A stretch of DNA of 64,000 bases from Ectobacillus sp048976805 (GCA_048976805.1 JBHGUR010000062.1:1-64000), one strand, 5' to 3'. Positions 1 to 8,924 are shown, numbered from the stretch's first letter. Translations and numbers: made by a program. Notes: generated from the sequence alone by a model not told the origin.

Positions 1-2
1 TT

Positions 3-83
3 TGGAGTGATGGATATTTCGCTTGTTCCATCGGAAATGTTAGCACCACAACGATTCAAAAGTACATTCAAGAACAAGGCTAA
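3..83 (+). CDS. C-terminal end of an IS200/IS605-type transposase (TnpA), cut by window edge
   Basis: Only the last 26 codons are visible, in frame 3 to a TAA at 81-83. The peptide has the WSDGYF...SIGNVS...IQKYIQEQG ending typical of Y1 HUH transposases of IS200/IS605 elements, in which a tyrosine nuclease excises and inserts single-stranded DNA. The catalytic HUH and Tyr residues would lie left of the window. The stop codon is followed within 20 bases by a GC-rich imperfect hairpin like the subterminal hairpins these elements use as ends. Family assignment rests on a short tail, so it is good but not certain. Confidence 0.7.
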   Translation, partial: WSDGYFACSIGNVSTTTIQKYIQEQG

Positions 84-97
84 GAGCAGGCTTACAT

Positions 98-125
98 CCC
101 CTACCCTAAAGGGATAGGGGTTTTA
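98..125 (+). mobile_element. Right-end hairpin of the IS200/IS605-type element
   Basis: CCCCTACCCT pairs with AGGGATAGGGG, leaving one bulged base and a two-base loop, followed by TTTTA. It lies 15 bases after the transposase stop. IS200/IS605 transposases recognise such imperfect hairpins instead of inverted repeats. It may also stop transcription, given the T run. Confidence 0.55.
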
Positions 126-185
126 CGCCCAATTTTATAAACTATAGCATAAAGCTGTCCCCGCGTAGCGCCGATTTTAGAATTA

Positions 186-291
186 GGCTCTGTTAAAGGC
201 TAATGTTGATTTGGAACGAAAAGAGGCTCGGCCCCGCCCGCGGAAAGCGTCCGCCTGTAGTAGAAAATCAACAATCAAGTTTAACAGAGCC
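186..291 (-). mobile_element. MITE family A, 106-bp shortened copy with 8-bp target duplication
   Basis: The ends are GGCTCTGTTAAAG and TTTAACAGAGCC in inverted orientation. TAGAATTA flanks it exactly on both sides (178-185 and 292-299). The GC-rich core is shortened relative to the 141- and ~168-bp copies elsewhere in the window. It has no coding capacity, so a transposase would act in trans. Confidence 0.85.
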
Positions 292-333
292 TAGAATTAA
301 AGTGTAAGGGCAACTCCGACTCTGCCTTCGTTT

Positions 334-702
334 TTATAGACTAGCCAACGGGCGGGTTTTCTTTATTTGCGCTACTCTTACATGTATAGCCGTTACCGTC
401 ATTCCAGTCATGCTTTCAATTACTTTTTTAATATGTTCCTGTATCCGCTCACACGTAGCAAATATGGTCGTATTTTCAAACAGCGCAACCCTCACCTTAA
501 TTACAAGACTTCCATCCTTACATTCGATAGCAATTCCATTCTCTAAACTCCCTTTATCTATAAGCTTTGAAATCCGCTCTGTAAGTGTAGAAACGGTTTT
601 TGCTACCCCCTGAATTTCAAACAACGAGATATAAACTAAATCATGTAACGCTTGTTTGTTAACGTGCCATCCTCCAAACGGCAGCATAAAATGAACACCC
701 AT
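334..702 (-). CDS. Asp23/Gls24 family envelope-stress-type protein
   Basis: This 122-residue protein has the Asp23/Gls24 (DUF322) pattern. An N-terminal half starts near a FEIQGVAKT segment. A C-terminal half runs through ECKDGSLVIKVRVAL to VKKVIESMTGM-type residues and a VRVAQI strand. Family members are cytoplasmic or membrane-anchored factors tied to envelope stress or alkaline shock; the exact role of this one is unknown. The ATG at 702 overlaps its own AAAAAGG, so the in-frame ATG at 687 is an alternative start. It lies downstream of the caa3 cluster on the same strand but is separated by ~85 bases, so co-transcription is possible but not shown. Confidence 0.65.
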   Translation of the reverse strand: MGVHFMLPFGGWHVNKQALHDLVYISLFEIQGVAKTVSTLTERISKLIDKGSLENGIAIECKDGSLVIKVRVALFENTTIFATCERIQEHIKKVIESMTGMTVTAIHVRVAQIKKTRPLASL

Positions 703-787
703 CCTTTTTCTTTACTTCCATTTTCCTAGTATTATATGCTATCTTCAGTCAATTGGGCACATTTTCCTTCGGTTTAACTATACCGAA

Positions 788-1249
788 TTAAAAACCAAAA
801 ACCGCCTTAATGACAGATGTTGTTTCTCCACCTTCAAAAAAGATGTATAGCAACGAATATACTACGACTCCTGTAATAGCGGTCAAGAACCAAATTACGC
901 TAGTAATCGGCCCGAGTTTACGATGTTTTTCCAGCCTGCTTTTATAACCTGTCCACAACGAAACAATTCCAAATACACCGCCTGTTGTTGCTAAGAAAAT
1001 ATGAAAGAATAGAAATGACTGATAATAAACTTTTAAATGCTCCGGCCCTCCAAAACTAGTATTCCCTATAAAAACAGTACGCGATGCATAAATTAAAAAG
1101 AATACTAATGCAAATACTGCCGCCCAAAACATTGTTTTTTTATGAGCTTCTATTTTTCTCTTACTAATCTGATACCAGCCAACTGCTACTAAAATAGCAC
1201 TAACCACAATGCAGCTTGTGCTAATAGTCGGAATGATTGCCATATTCAT
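788..1249 (-). CDS. ctaM: CtaM/YozB-like membrane protein (DUF420), oxidase maturation
   Basis: A ~153-residue hydrophobic protein with four predicted membrane segments and the DUF420 core (KKTMFWAAVFAL, YASRTVFIGNTSFGG, FFHIFLATTG). In staphylococci the family member CtaM is needed to mature heme-copper quinol oxidases. In this genome the gene closes the cta cluster, 29 bases after ctaG, which supports a role in assembling the caa3 enzyme (inference). The reading frame can open at a GTG (1258), but ATG 1249 has AGTGAA upstream at usable spacing and matches the usual start of relatives. Confidence 0.75.
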   Translation of the reverse strand: MNMAIIPTISTSCIVVSAILVAVGWYQISKRKIEAHKKTMFWAAVFALVFFLIYASRTVFIGNTSFGGPEHLKVYYQSFLFFHIFLATTGGVFGIVSLWTGYKSRLEKHRKLGPITSVIWFLTAITGVVVYSLLYIFFEGGETTSVIKAVFGF

Positions 1250-1278
1250 TTCTTTCACTTCACTTTCTTATTTAGTTT

Positions 1279-2184
1279 CTACTTAGATGGAAAATAAGGC
1301 GGAACAGCGTATGTTTCGTTCGCATCTTTTTCTTTTTCCTCTCGTACCCATTTAAAAAATATATGCCCGATAATAGTTCCATAAACAATTTCTTGAATAA
1401 TCTTCATGATAACTCCGCCCGTTTGCTGGTCTTCTACAATTGGCAACCAATGCAGGAAGTCCGGCCCTGTAATATTGAGAGATGCTAAAGTCCGCTCTGG
1501 CACACAAAGCTCCATAGCCCGCATCCATGCCTGCGGGTCAGAATACGTTACAAACAACGGCTCCTTTGCAAAAATAATAAGTGCGCATGCAGGAGTTAAT
1601 AGCATGCCATTTGCAAACATATATCCGATTTTCTTGATTTCACTTAATGTTTGATATTCCCGCAATGGATTTAACACAGGCCACCACATCATAACAGAGG
1701 TAAAAAATATAACCGCTAAAAATATAGGGTGCCATAGCTCGCTTTGCTTAACAAAATCAAATACAACGGGTAAATGATACACAGAAAATAACCCATTGAA
1801 GATAAAGAGCGCAATAAGCGGTCTGGCAAAAATTTTCAGGATATGCTCTACGGAGCGGAAGCTTAGCATATACCTCAAAAACCATACAGGCAAACCAAGC
1901 AGCAATAAAGGCGGAACGACAAGGTACATAATCGCCATCTCCGTCATATGGGCGCTAAAGGCGATATGCCCTAACAAGTCCACAGGTCCTCCCTTTACAA
2001 GATAAAGGAGAACGATACCGCTTACAAAATAAACTTGTTGCCTTTTGCCGACTTTCTCCGCATTGGGAAACCGGGTACGGTACTTCCCAATGATTAGAAA
2101 ATACCCAGTCAAAACAGCTAACATAAATACTAGAAATATAGGGCTCCATAAGGCTTCAAATCCGAATATCCATAGGTTGCTCAT
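1279..2184 (-). CDS. ctaG: Cytochrome c oxidase assembly factor CtaG (caa3 type)
   Basis: 301-residue multi-pass membrane protein with about seven hydrophobic segments and the caa3_CtaG family pattern (LLYLVKGGPVDLLGH, AHMTEMAIMYLVVPPLLLLG, MWWPVLNPL). CtaG is required for functional cytochrome caa3 in B. subtilis, probably at copper-centre assembly. It is unrelated in sequence to the alpha-proteobacterial CtaG/Cox11. It follows ctaF but with an intervening stem-loop at 2241-2265, which could reduce its expression relative to the structural subunits. ATG 2184 has an AAGGGGAG site upstream. Confidence 0.9.
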   Translation of the reverse strand: MSNLWIFGFEALWSPIFLVFMLAVLTGYFLIIGKYRTRFPNAEKVGKRQQVYFVSGIVLLYLVKGGPVDLLGHIAFSAHMTEMAIMYLVVPPLLLLGLPVWFLRYMLSFRSVEHILKIFARPLIALFIFNGLFSVYHLPVVFDFVKQSELWHPIFLAVIFFTSVMMWWPVLNPLREYQTLSEIKKIGYMFANGMLLTPACALIIFAKEPLFVTYSDPQAWMRAMELCVPERTLASLNITGPDFLHWLPIVEDQQTGGVIMKIIQEIVYGTIIGHIFFKWVREEKEKDANETYAVPPYFPSK

Positions 2185-2240
2185 TCCAATACGCTCCCCT
2201 TCTGTTGCAGGTTATACCGCATCATAATACATAGTAAAAC

Positions 2241-2265
2241 AGGGATTGATTGGAAATCAATCCCT
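2241..2265 (-). terminator. Stem-loop between ctaF and ctaG
   Basis: AGGGATTGATT / AATCAATCCCT form an 11-bp perfect stem with a three-base loop. On the minus strand it is followed by GTTTTACT. It could be a partial terminator or a processing site that lowers ctaG/ctaM expression. Confidence 0.6.
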
Positions 2266-2271
2266 TTGGCT

Positions 2272-2610
2272 TTACAGCCATACAATTGTCATAAAGGCCA
2301 ATACCGTAACTAGGCCGACCACAAGACCGGAGTATAAAAACAACGCCGGCGCTTCATGTCCTTTATGGCTCATATGCATAAAGTAGTACAGCTGAAAAAT
2401 CACTTGCACAGCTGCCAGTAAAATGATAAACGGTACAGCAAAAATTGGTGTAAAAGTCTTTGGATACGCAATTGCCAAAAACGCTAAAACTGTCAAAAAG
2501 ATCATTAAACCAAAGGTAATCACTTGATGCTTCATTTCTTCAGCATTTTTCTTTTTTCGATATGCAAGGTCTACTTTTGGATTGCCCGTATTCATTTCTT
2601 TCATCGCCAT
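2272..2610 (-). CDS. ctaF: Cytochrome caa3 oxidase subunit IV (CtaF)
   Basis: 112-residue small subunit with three membrane segments after a charged N-terminus (MAMKEMNTGNPKVDLAYRKK). It matches the COX4-type/CtaF family of Gram-positive heme-copper oxidases, including the YYFMHMSHKGHE segment between helices 2 and 3. It is thought to stabilise the CuB/subunit I core. It starts three bases after the ctaE stop, as in the conserved ctaCDEF operon. Confidence 0.92.
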   Translation of the reverse strand: MAMKEMNTGNPKVDLAYRKKKNAEEMKHQVITFGLMIFLTVLAFLAIAYPKTFTPIFAVPFIILLAAVQVIFQLYYFMHMSHKGHEAPALFLYSGLVVGLVTVLAFMTIVWL

Positions 2611-2613
2611 TGT

Positions 2614-3237
2614 TTATCCCACCATTCCCATTAAATATACTACAGTGAAAATAAACACCCAAACTACGTCAATAAAGTGCCAATATAAAGAGGCTACATA
2701 GTATTTTGGTGCGGTGTAAAGGTTTAAACCGCGCTTTGCATTGCGAACAACTAATGTTGTAATCCAAAGCAACCCAAACAGTACGTGTAACCCGTGCGTT
2801 CCAACTAGCGTATAGAACGCAGAGCCGAATGCACTGCTTCTCATCGTATGCTTAAATTCATGAATATAATGATTAAATTCATAAATTTCAAGCAACAAGA
2901 AACCTAACCCAAGCAGTACTGTAATAATGAACCATAGCTGCATTTGTTTGAAGTTAAAATTTCTCATATGATAAATAGCATACACACTTGTCAAACTGCT
3001 CGTTAGAAGAAGCATTGTCGCAATGAAGACAAGCGTAATATCAAACATTTCCTGTGACGTAGCCCCACCATTTGTGGAATTTTTCAAAGATAAATATGTG
3101 GCGAAGAGAGAGGCAAACAACACCGTCTCTCCTCCCAAAAACAACCAAAACCCTAAAAACTTATTTTTCCCCTCAAGGGTTGATTTCTCCGGTTCTGCAG
3201 GAAACGTTTCAGCCGTTAATCTTTCCTCTGTATGCAT
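2614..3237 (-). CDS. ctaE: Cytochrome caa3 oxidase subunit III (CtaE)
   Basis: 207 residues with five membrane helices of the short Gram-positive COX3 type: FWLFLGGETVLFASLFATY near residues 30-48 and GTHGLHVLFGLLW near 146-158. Subunit III supports stability and proton uptake of the oxidase in the cytoplasmic membrane. Its ATG overlaps the ctaD stop by one base (TAATG), indicating translational coupling. Confidence 0.95.
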   Translation of the reverse strand: MHTEERLTAETFPAEPEKSTLEGKNKFLGFWLFLGGETVLFASLFATYLSLKNSTNGGATSQEMFDITLVFIATMLLLTSSLTSVYAIYHMRNFNFKQMQLWFIITVLLGLGFLLLEIYEFNHYIHEFKHTMRSSAFGSAFYTLVGTHGLHVLFGLLWITTLVVRNAKRGLNLYTAPKYYVASLYWHFIDVVWVFIFTVVYLMGMVG

Positions 3238-5096
3238 TATGCCGTAACCCCCTTGTCATCATCTAAATCTTCTTTGTGAATATGATAACCGTGGTCGTCA
3301 ATAATGGAGCGCAAGAACATAGCACCAAGGGTAATAACTAAACCAATAATGCCGACAGCAAGCCAAAACTTATCCTTGCCGCCCTCCATATACATTGCAC
3401 CAAACGCCGCAATGAATAATCCAAAGGAAATAACAACCGGCAAAATGCTGGAGTTTGGCATATGAATATCTCCAACCGGCTCTGCTGGCGTTACTTCTTT
3501 GCGCCCCTCCATTTTTTCAATCCACAATGTGTCTAATCCGCGCACAAACGGCAATTGCTTAAAGTTGTACTCCGGAGTCGGAACTGGAAGCGACCATTCG
3601 AGCGTACGTCCATCTTCCCACGGATCACGGCTTACTTTTTTGCCTGACAAGGTTGTTTTAATTACGTTAATGAGCAGAATGATAGTTCCCAATCCCATTA
3701 ATGCAGCACCGATGGAGCTGATGAAGTTGCCCGTCTCTAATCCTTGTCCTTCAAGGTACGTAAAGTAACGGCGCGGCATACCCATTAAGCCGAGGAAATG
3801 CTGAATAAAGAATGTTAAATGAAAACCGGTAAAAAACAGTACAAATGTAATTTTCCCCAATTTTTCACTGAGCATTTTTCCAAACATAAGCGGCCACCAG
3901 TAATGCGCGCCTGCAAATAATCCAAATACAACGCCGCCTACAATAACGTAATGGAAGTGGGCCACTATGAAATAGCTGTCATGCAATTGGTAGTCAGCAG
4001 GAGCCGCTGCCTGCATAACCCCTGTTACCCCACCCATAACAAACGATGGAATAAAGGCGACAGCCCAAAGCATCGGTGTTGTAAATCGCAGGGTTCCTCC
4101 CCACATTGTAAATAGCCAGTTAAAAATCTTAATACCTGTCGGAACGGCAATCGCCATTGTAGCAACAGCGAAAATCGCGTTTGCTACCGGACCTAATCCA
4201 GTTGTAAACATGTGGTGCGCCCATACCATGAATCCTAAAAAGCCGATTAAGACTGTTGCAAATACCATAGATGAATATCCGAATAGGCGCTTTCTTGAGA
4301 ATGTTGCGAAAATTTCAGAGAAAATCCCAAACACAGGAAGTACGAGAATATATACTTCAGGGTGACCGAAAATCCAGAATAAATGCTCCCAGATTACTGT
4401 ATTTCCACCAAGTGCTGGATTAAAGAATGATGTTCCGAACATGCGGTCTAGCATTAGTAGCGCCAATCCTACAGTCAGCGGCGGAAAAGCGAACAGAATA
4501 AGAGCGGATGTAACGAATGTTGCCCATGTAAACATTGGCATGCGCATATACGTCATACCAGGTGCACGCATATTGATAATGGTAACAAGGAAGTTAATAC
4601 CGCCTATTAACGTACCTATACCGGATATTTGCAAGCCGAGAATATAAAAATCCACACCGTGTGTTTTAGATGCGAGAGTTAAAGAGGCATAAGATGTCCA
4701 CCCTGCATCAGGAGCTCCGCCTAAAAACCAGCTCAAGTTTAAGAATACTCCCCCAAAAAAGAATAGCCAAAAACCTAAAGAATTCAAAAATGGAAACGCT
4801 ACGTCGCGAGCGCCAATTTGCAGCGGCACAGCAGCGTTCATCATCGCAAATACAAGCGGCATTGCCGCCAAGAAAATCATGGTAGTACCGTGCATTGTCA
4901 GCACCTGGTTGTACGCATCCCCAACTAGGAAATCATTGTTTGGTACGGCTAATTGAAAGCGTATAAATAACGCTTCAATTCCGCCGACGACAAAGAACAA
5001 TCCACCTGCAATTAAGTAGAGAATAGCGATTTTCTTATGGTCTACCGTTGTTAAATAGTCCCAAAGAACGCTTTTTTTCTTTGTTACAGAACTCAC
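3237..5096 (-). CDS. ctaD: Cytochrome caa3 oxidase subunit I (CtaD)
   Basis: 619-residue catalytic subunit. It carries the heme and copper ligands of heme-copper oxidases: His69 (low-spin heme), the HPEVY motif with His245 and the cross-linked Tyr249, His294-His295 for CuB, and HFH with His380 (heme a3) and His382 (heme a). The HPEVY tyrosine marks an A-type enzyme. A ~100-residue C-terminal extension with two further helices is normal for the Bacillus CtaD, which merges part of subunit III. The enzyme reduces O2 to water and pumps protons. It follows ctaC by 32 bases. Confidence 0.97.
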   Translation of the reverse strand: MSSVTKKKSVLWDYLTTVDHKKIAILYLIAGGLFFVVGGIEALFIRFQLAVPNNDFLVGDAYNQVLTMHGTTMIFLAAMPLVFAMMNAAVPLQIGARDVAFPFLNSLGFWLFFFGGVFLNLSWFLGGAPDAGWTSYASLTLASKTHGVDFYILGLQISGIGTLIGGINFLVTIINMRAPGMTYMRMPMFTWATFVTSALILFAFPPLTVGLALLMLDRMFGTSFFNPALGGNTVIWEHLFWIFGHPEVYILVLPVFGIFSEIFATFSRKRLFGYSSMVFATVLIGFLGFMVWAHHMFTTGLGPVANAIFAVATMAIAVPTGIKIFNWLFTMWGGTLRFTTPMLWAVAFIPSFVMGGVTGVMQAAAPADYQLHDSYFIVAHFHYVIVGGVVFGLFAGAHYWWPLMFGKMLSEKLGKITFVLFFTGFHLTFFIQHFLGLMGMPRRYFTYLEGQGLETGNFISSIGAALMGLGTIILLINVIKTTLSGKKVSRDPWEDGRTLEWSLPVPTPEYNFKQLPFVRGLDTLWIEKMEGRKEVTPAEPVGDIHMPNSSILPVVISFGLFIAAFGAMYMEGGKDKFWLAVGIIGLVITLGAMFLRSIIDDHGYHIHKEDLDDDKGVTA

Positions 5097-5128
5097 GTTT
5101 TTACCTCCCCTTCGTGATTTATCCCCAA

Positions 5129-6178
5129 TTACTTCTCAACCTTTAGGCCCATTAAATACGCCGTTAGCGCATCTATTTGCTCATCGGTCAAGTTGCCGTA
5201 TTTACCAGTCATCAAGTTGCCAGGCTTCAAGTTTTCAGGATCCTTCAGCCAGCTTTTCAAGTTTTCATCAGTATTATCCATGATACCCGCTACCATGTCA
5301 CGATCTCCATAGTTCGCCAAGTTAGGAGCGATGCGCGCTGCCGGAGGACGTTTGTCGTTAGCATCAACTGCGTGACAACCGATACAGCTCTTTTGGAATA
5401 TTTGCTCCCCTTCCTGCGCCTGTGCAGTAGCTGGCTTTTGCTTGCCATCCTGCTTCTTCATGGCTGCAATCCAATCTTTGTACTCGCTTTCATCAACCGC
5501 TTTCACTTTAAACTGCATCAAGGCATGTGAAGGACCGCAAAACTCTGTACAAAATCCATTGTAGGTTCCGGCCTTATCGGCTTTAAGCCACATTATATTC
5601 GTATTTTCTGGATTATTATCCATTTTTCCCGCTAAAGAAGGAACCCAGAAAGAGTGCTTAATATCTGCGCCTTTCAAGTTCAAATATACCTTTTTGTCGG
5701 TAGGGATGACTAAATCTTGAGAAGTAACAATTTTCTCATTTTTGTAAGCGAATTCCCACCAATAAAGGCGTGCCGTTACGTCGATAACAATAGTGTCTTT
5801 ATCCAGCTGCTGCTTTTGCGCGGGCTTTACGTCTGCAAGCTTAAAGGTGTATGTAACCGTAGGAACAGCCAGAATTAAAAGCAACAGAATTGGAATGACT
5901 GTCCAGATGATTTCAAGCTTGTGGCTCCCCTCCACTTGCTTTGGAATAAAACTTTCCTGTCCTTTTTTACGGCGGAAACGAACAATCACATAGAAGAAAA
6001 TAGCAGTAACTACCAATACTACCCCTACCATGATTGCACTTGATAATAGTAATAAATCGTATTGCATTTTCGCTACTTCGCCCTGCGGAATCAAAGTAGA
6101 CTGAAAGGCTTTACCGCATCCCCCTAACAGTAAAGCAAGCAAGGAAACGAGCGAAACCAATCGCCACTGTTTCATCAT
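5129..6178 (-). CDS. ctaC: Cytochrome caa3 oxidase subunit II with fused cytochrome c (CtaC)
   Basis: 349-residue lipoprotein. A signal peptide ends in the lipobox LLGGC with Cys21. Two membrane helices follow (about 40-65 and 85-110). The CuA domain shows WVPSLAGKMD and FCTEFCGPSHALM with both CuA cysteines, the histidine and the methionine. The C-terminal cytochrome c domain has SCIGCH for covalent heme and a Met ligand in the LMTGKYG stretch. This fusion accepts electrons directly, defining a caa3 rather than aa3 oxidase. GGGG upstream of ATG 6178 is the ribosome site. Confidence 0.97.
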   Translation of the reverse strand: MMKQWRLVSLVSLLALLLGGCGKAFQSTLIPQGEVAKMQYDLLLLSSAIMVGVVLVVTAIFFYVIVRFRRKKGQESFIPKQVEGSHKLEIIWTVIPILLLLILAVPTVTYTFKLADVKPAQKQQLDKDTIVIDVTARLYWWEFAYKNEKIVTSQDLVIPTDKKVYLNLKGADIKHSFWVPSLAGKMDNNPENTNIMWLKADKAGTYNGFCTEFCGPSHALMQFKVKAVDESEYKDWIAAMKKQDGKQKPATAQAQEGEQIFQKSCIGCHAVDANDKRPPAARIAPNLANYGDRDMVAGIMDNTDENLKSWLKDPENLKPGNLMTGKYGNLTDEQIDALTAYLMGLKVEK

Positions 6179-6267
6179 TCAAACAAACCCCACTTTCTTT
6201 GTTGATTAGATTTTACTTTATAGTAACTAAAGTAAACCCCGAAATTGAAAATTTCCCCTTGTCCCCA

Positions 6268-7188
6268 TTAAAACATTGTGACAACAATCATCGCGATAAA
6301 TAAAATTGTCAAATAGTTCAATGAGTACACAAACATTTGTACAGACCACTTTACGTCATCCTTTGTGCGGAATCCGTAAATGCCAAGCGCAAACCAGCCA
6401 ATGTTTAGCAAAGTTGCAATTACCATGAAAGTAGTGCCTAGAGCATGCATATAAAACGGCAGCGGCAATAAGCAAGCAACCCAAATGATAATTTGACGCT
6501 TCGTCATTTCAAAGCCATGAATAACCGGAAGCATCGGAATTCCCGCTCTGCGGTACTCTTCCACACGCTTCATTGCAAGGGCAAGAAAATGCGGAATTTG
6601 CCAGATGAACATCACCAAGAACAACATCCAAGCAATGAAATGCAAATCCGGGTCAACAGCTGACCAGCCGATTAGCGGAGGAACAGCTCCCGATACACTC
6701 CCTATAACTGTGTTTAACGTATAAGCGCGCTTCGTCCATAAGGAGTATAAAACCACGTAAGTAAAAGCGCCGATAAACCCAATGAACGCGGTCATTGGTG
6801 TTGTTAATAATAGAAAACCAAATCCTAAAAGCAGTAAAACAAATCCATATGTTAACACAAAGCTGCCTTTAAACTTTCCGGTAACTGTAGGACGATGCTT
6901 CGTCCTCTCCATTAACGGGTCAATGTCCCGGTCAATATAGTTGTTTAAGCTGCATGACCCTGCAATAATAAGCGATGAGCCGACTAATGTAAGCAACATT
7001 TTGTCTAATTCATTAAAAAAACTAAGACCATTAAAATGAAGAGCCAGCCAAAAACCTGTAAATGTAGTTAAAGCATTTGAATTAACAATTCCCATTTTCA
7101 TTAAAGCAAATAAATCTTTTAACCAAGTTGTTTCATGCACATCATCCACTGCTGGTTGATCATGCAATTGGCTTGTAATTTGACCCAC
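6268..7188 (-). CDS. ctaB: Protoheme IX farnesyltransferase (CtaB, heme O synthase)
   Basis: 306-residue UbiA-family membrane prenyltransferase that adds a farnesyl chain to heme B, giving heme O for CtaA and the oxidase. The two Asp-rich motifs are visible: NNYIDRDIDPLMERTKHRP and a second, weaker one near YRRAGIPMLPV/GFEMTKR. About eight helices follow. The GTG at 7188 is chosen because GAAGGAGG lies seven bases upstream; the in-frame TTG at 7197 abuts that site. A family B repeat ends 30 bases before the start, in the same orientation, so it would be in the 5' leader if transcription begins upstream. Confidence 0.95.
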   Translation of the reverse strand: MGQITSQLHDQPAVDDVHETTWLKDLFALMKMGIVNSNALTTFTGFWLALHFNGLSFFNELDKMLLTLVGSSLIIAGSCSLNNYIDRDIDPLMERTKHRPTVTGKFKGSFVLTYGFVLLLLGFGFLLLTTPMTAFIGFIGAFTYVVLYSLWTKRAYTLNTVIGSVSGAVPPLIGWSAVDPDLHFIAWMLFLVMFIWQIPHFLALAMKRVEEYRRAGIPMLPVIHGFEMTKRQIIIWVACLLPLPFYMHALGTTFMVIATLLNIGWFALGIYGFRTKDDVKWSVQMFVYSLNYLTILFIAMIVVTMF

Positions 7189-7217
7189 TCTCTTCAACCT
7201 CCTTCAAACCGATTTAT

Positions 7218-7416
7218 CTATATATATCCAATTTATGACTTGGACATATACATCGCGGCTAAGTAGAACAAATAGCACCTTGTACTTGCTTCCTCTCTCT
7301 GGTTTTCCATCGCATGGGGCAGGAATAGGTTTTGACCGCTTCTATGCATAACCGGATGCTCTCTCCCCTTTTAAAAGAAAGGCTTTATGTTCTTTTTTTA
7401 ACTTGTATTTATATAG
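7218..7416 (-). repeat. Family B structured repeat, copy 1 (upstream of ctaB)
   Basis: A 199-bp element bounded by CTATATA-type ends. Its reverse complement is nearly identical to the elements at 43910-44107 and 46279-46476. It contains, in order, a CCTTTC/GAAAGG-type hairpin, the segment GAGAGAGCATCCGG, a CCG/CGG stem with inner TAT/ATA pairs, GGAAAACCAGAGAGAGGAAG, and a terminal hairpin around TCCAA/TTGGA. It has no convincing ORF. It reads toward ctaB. Confidence 0.8.
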
Positions 7417-7879
7417 CTACTAGCGCTTCCCATCTCGCTCGCAACCTATATAACAATATTATTACAGTAGAAATGTTGTTTAACTAGTTTTAAAGTCTCC
7501 TATACAATCTTACTCGACTATATTAAAACATATTTCATGAAAAAATTGTGAAGAAAACTTGAACATTTTGTGTCTTTTGTAAAACAATTTCCCTCTTCAC
7601 TATCATAATAACATGAAATCGCACATAATGATAAATGATTTTGTCAAATTTGGTATATATATGTTCTTATTTAGGGCCTTTTGCGTACTGAAGCGCAATA
7701 ATCGCTATCAATTTCATTTCTCTGATACATTACATTCTTCAAAATTATTCTCAAACCTGCATATTTCTTTGCTATTTTTTTAGTTTTTATATATCATAGG
7801 ACTGTGGTAAATTTCTTTTTTTTATTTTGGCAGCCTATCGCACCAAAATATTGTGGTATAACTTCATATTAGAAAGTAG
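7417..7879. other. AT-rich divergent control region between ctaB and ctaA
   Basis: There is no gene here. It must hold the promoters for ctaA (rightward) and ctaB (leftward). A TTGTGAA...TTGAACA imperfect inverted repeat occurs at about 7545-7566. Long A and T tracts occur near 7740-7845. In B. subtilis this divergent region binds ResD, but I cannot assign a site from sequence alone. Confidence 0.4.
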
Positions 7880-7888
7880 GTGGAAAAG

Positions 7889-8791
7889 TTGCAGCGATTC
7901 CTAAAATGGTTAGGGGTTGTAACCAGCTTAGACCTTTTACTTGTTCTGCTTGGGGGAGCATTGGTAACAAAAACTGGATCAGGACAAGGATGCGGAAAAT
8001 CTTGGCCTTTATGCCATGGTCAACTCATTCCCGATCCGCTAACATTGGAAACTGTTATCGAACTTAGCCACCGAGTTGTATCCGGTTCTGCCGGAATACT
8101 TGTCCTTTTGCTTTGCATTTTCTCCTGGCGTTATATTGGGCACATCCGCGAAACAAAGCCGCTTGCTATTGTTTCCTTCCTGTTTTTAATTGCACAAGCG
8201 TTGCTCGGGGCTGCGGCTGTTGTTTGGGGACAATCTGCGGCTGTATTGGCACTGCACTTCGGTATTTCATTAATCTCATTTGCTTCCGTTATTTTATTAA
8301 CACTTCTTATTTTTGAGGTAGATAAAAAATTTGACGCACATGCCCTTTTGTTGGATAGCAAAATGAAATTCCACATATACGGAGTCGCAATATACAGCTA
8401 TATCGTTGTCTATACAGGTGCGCTCGTCCGCCATGAACGCGCTAGCTTGGCGTGTCCTAATTGGCCGCTTTGTAGCAAAAACAATCCGTTTCCTACCCAA
8501 TTCCATGAATGGGTACAGATGGGCCACCGCTTTGCGGCAGGACTCATTTTTATATGGATTCTATATACGACAATTTTAGCAATACGCCATTATAAACAGC
8601 AGCGCGTTATATATTGGGGCTGGATTATTAGCTTTATACTTGTAACTTTGCAAGCACTCTCCGGAGCTTTTGTCGTATTTACAGAACTGAACTTGTACGT
8701 CGCCCTCCTTCACGCACTTTTAATTTCATGCTTATTTGCCGTTTTATGCTATCTCGTTATGCTTGGAACACGCAGCAAAATCGGCAAATAA
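7889..8791 (+). CDS. ctaA: Heme A synthase (CtaA)
   Basis: 300-residue, eight-helix membrane enzyme that oxidises the heme O methyl group to the formyl group of heme A. Visible are the extracytoplasmic cysteine pair C35/C42 (TGSGQGCGKSWPLCHG) and four helix histidines in ELSHR (His61), ALHFG, MGHRFAAG and LLHALL, which bind heme. The TTG at 7889 is preferred because AGGTGG lies five bases upstream and relatives begin MQRF; the in-frame GTG at 7880 overlaps that ribosome site. It is divergent from ctaB, as in other bacilli. Confidence 0.95.
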   Translation: MQRFLKWLGVVTSLDLLLVLLGGALVTKTGSGQGCGKSWPLCHGQLIPDPLTLETVIELSHRVVSGSAGILVLLLCIFSWRYIGHIRETKPLAIVSFLFLIAQALLGAAAVVWGQSAAVLALHFGISLISFASVILLTLLIFEVDKKFDAHALLLDSKMKFHIYGVAIYSYIVVYTGALVRHERASLACPNWPLCSKNNPFPTQFHEWVQMGHRFAAGLIFIWILYTTILAIRHYKQQRVIYWGWIISFILVTLQALSGAFVVFTELNLYVALLHALLISCLFAVLCYLVMLGTRSKIGK

Positions 8792-8812
8792 ATAATAAGC
8801 TTTAAAATGTTA

Positions 8813-8845
8813 AAAACGAATGAACATTGATGTTCATTCGTTTTT
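8813..8845 (+). terminator. Terminator of ctaA
   Basis: AAAACGAATGAACA / TGTTCATTCGTTTT: a 14-bp perfect stem with TTGA loop and TTTTT. Confidence 0.9.
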
Positions 8846-8856
8846 ACTATAACTAC

Positions 8857-8924
8857 GTTAAATAACATTGTTGATTCCAGCTCATTCGCGTCAAAATCGC
8901 AATTGATCAACAGGAATGTTTAAC
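8857..8924. repeat. Ends-only repeat (family D) between ctaA and pycA
   Basis: GTTAAATAACATTGTTGAT at 8857-8875 faces ATCAACAGGAATGTTTAAC at 8906-8924. This gives inverted ends related to the MITE family A ends (GTTAAA..ATTGTTGAT), without the GC-rich core. The interior holds CTCATTCGCGTCAAA, which recurs near other such relics (27.05 kb). Confidence 0.5.

Noticed and set aside
7218..7416. Family B copy considered as a classical ctaB riboswitch
   Set aside because: The other two close copies are antisense to or downstream of unrelated genes, so a fixed cis-regulatory role is not supported; kept as a mobile structured repeat.
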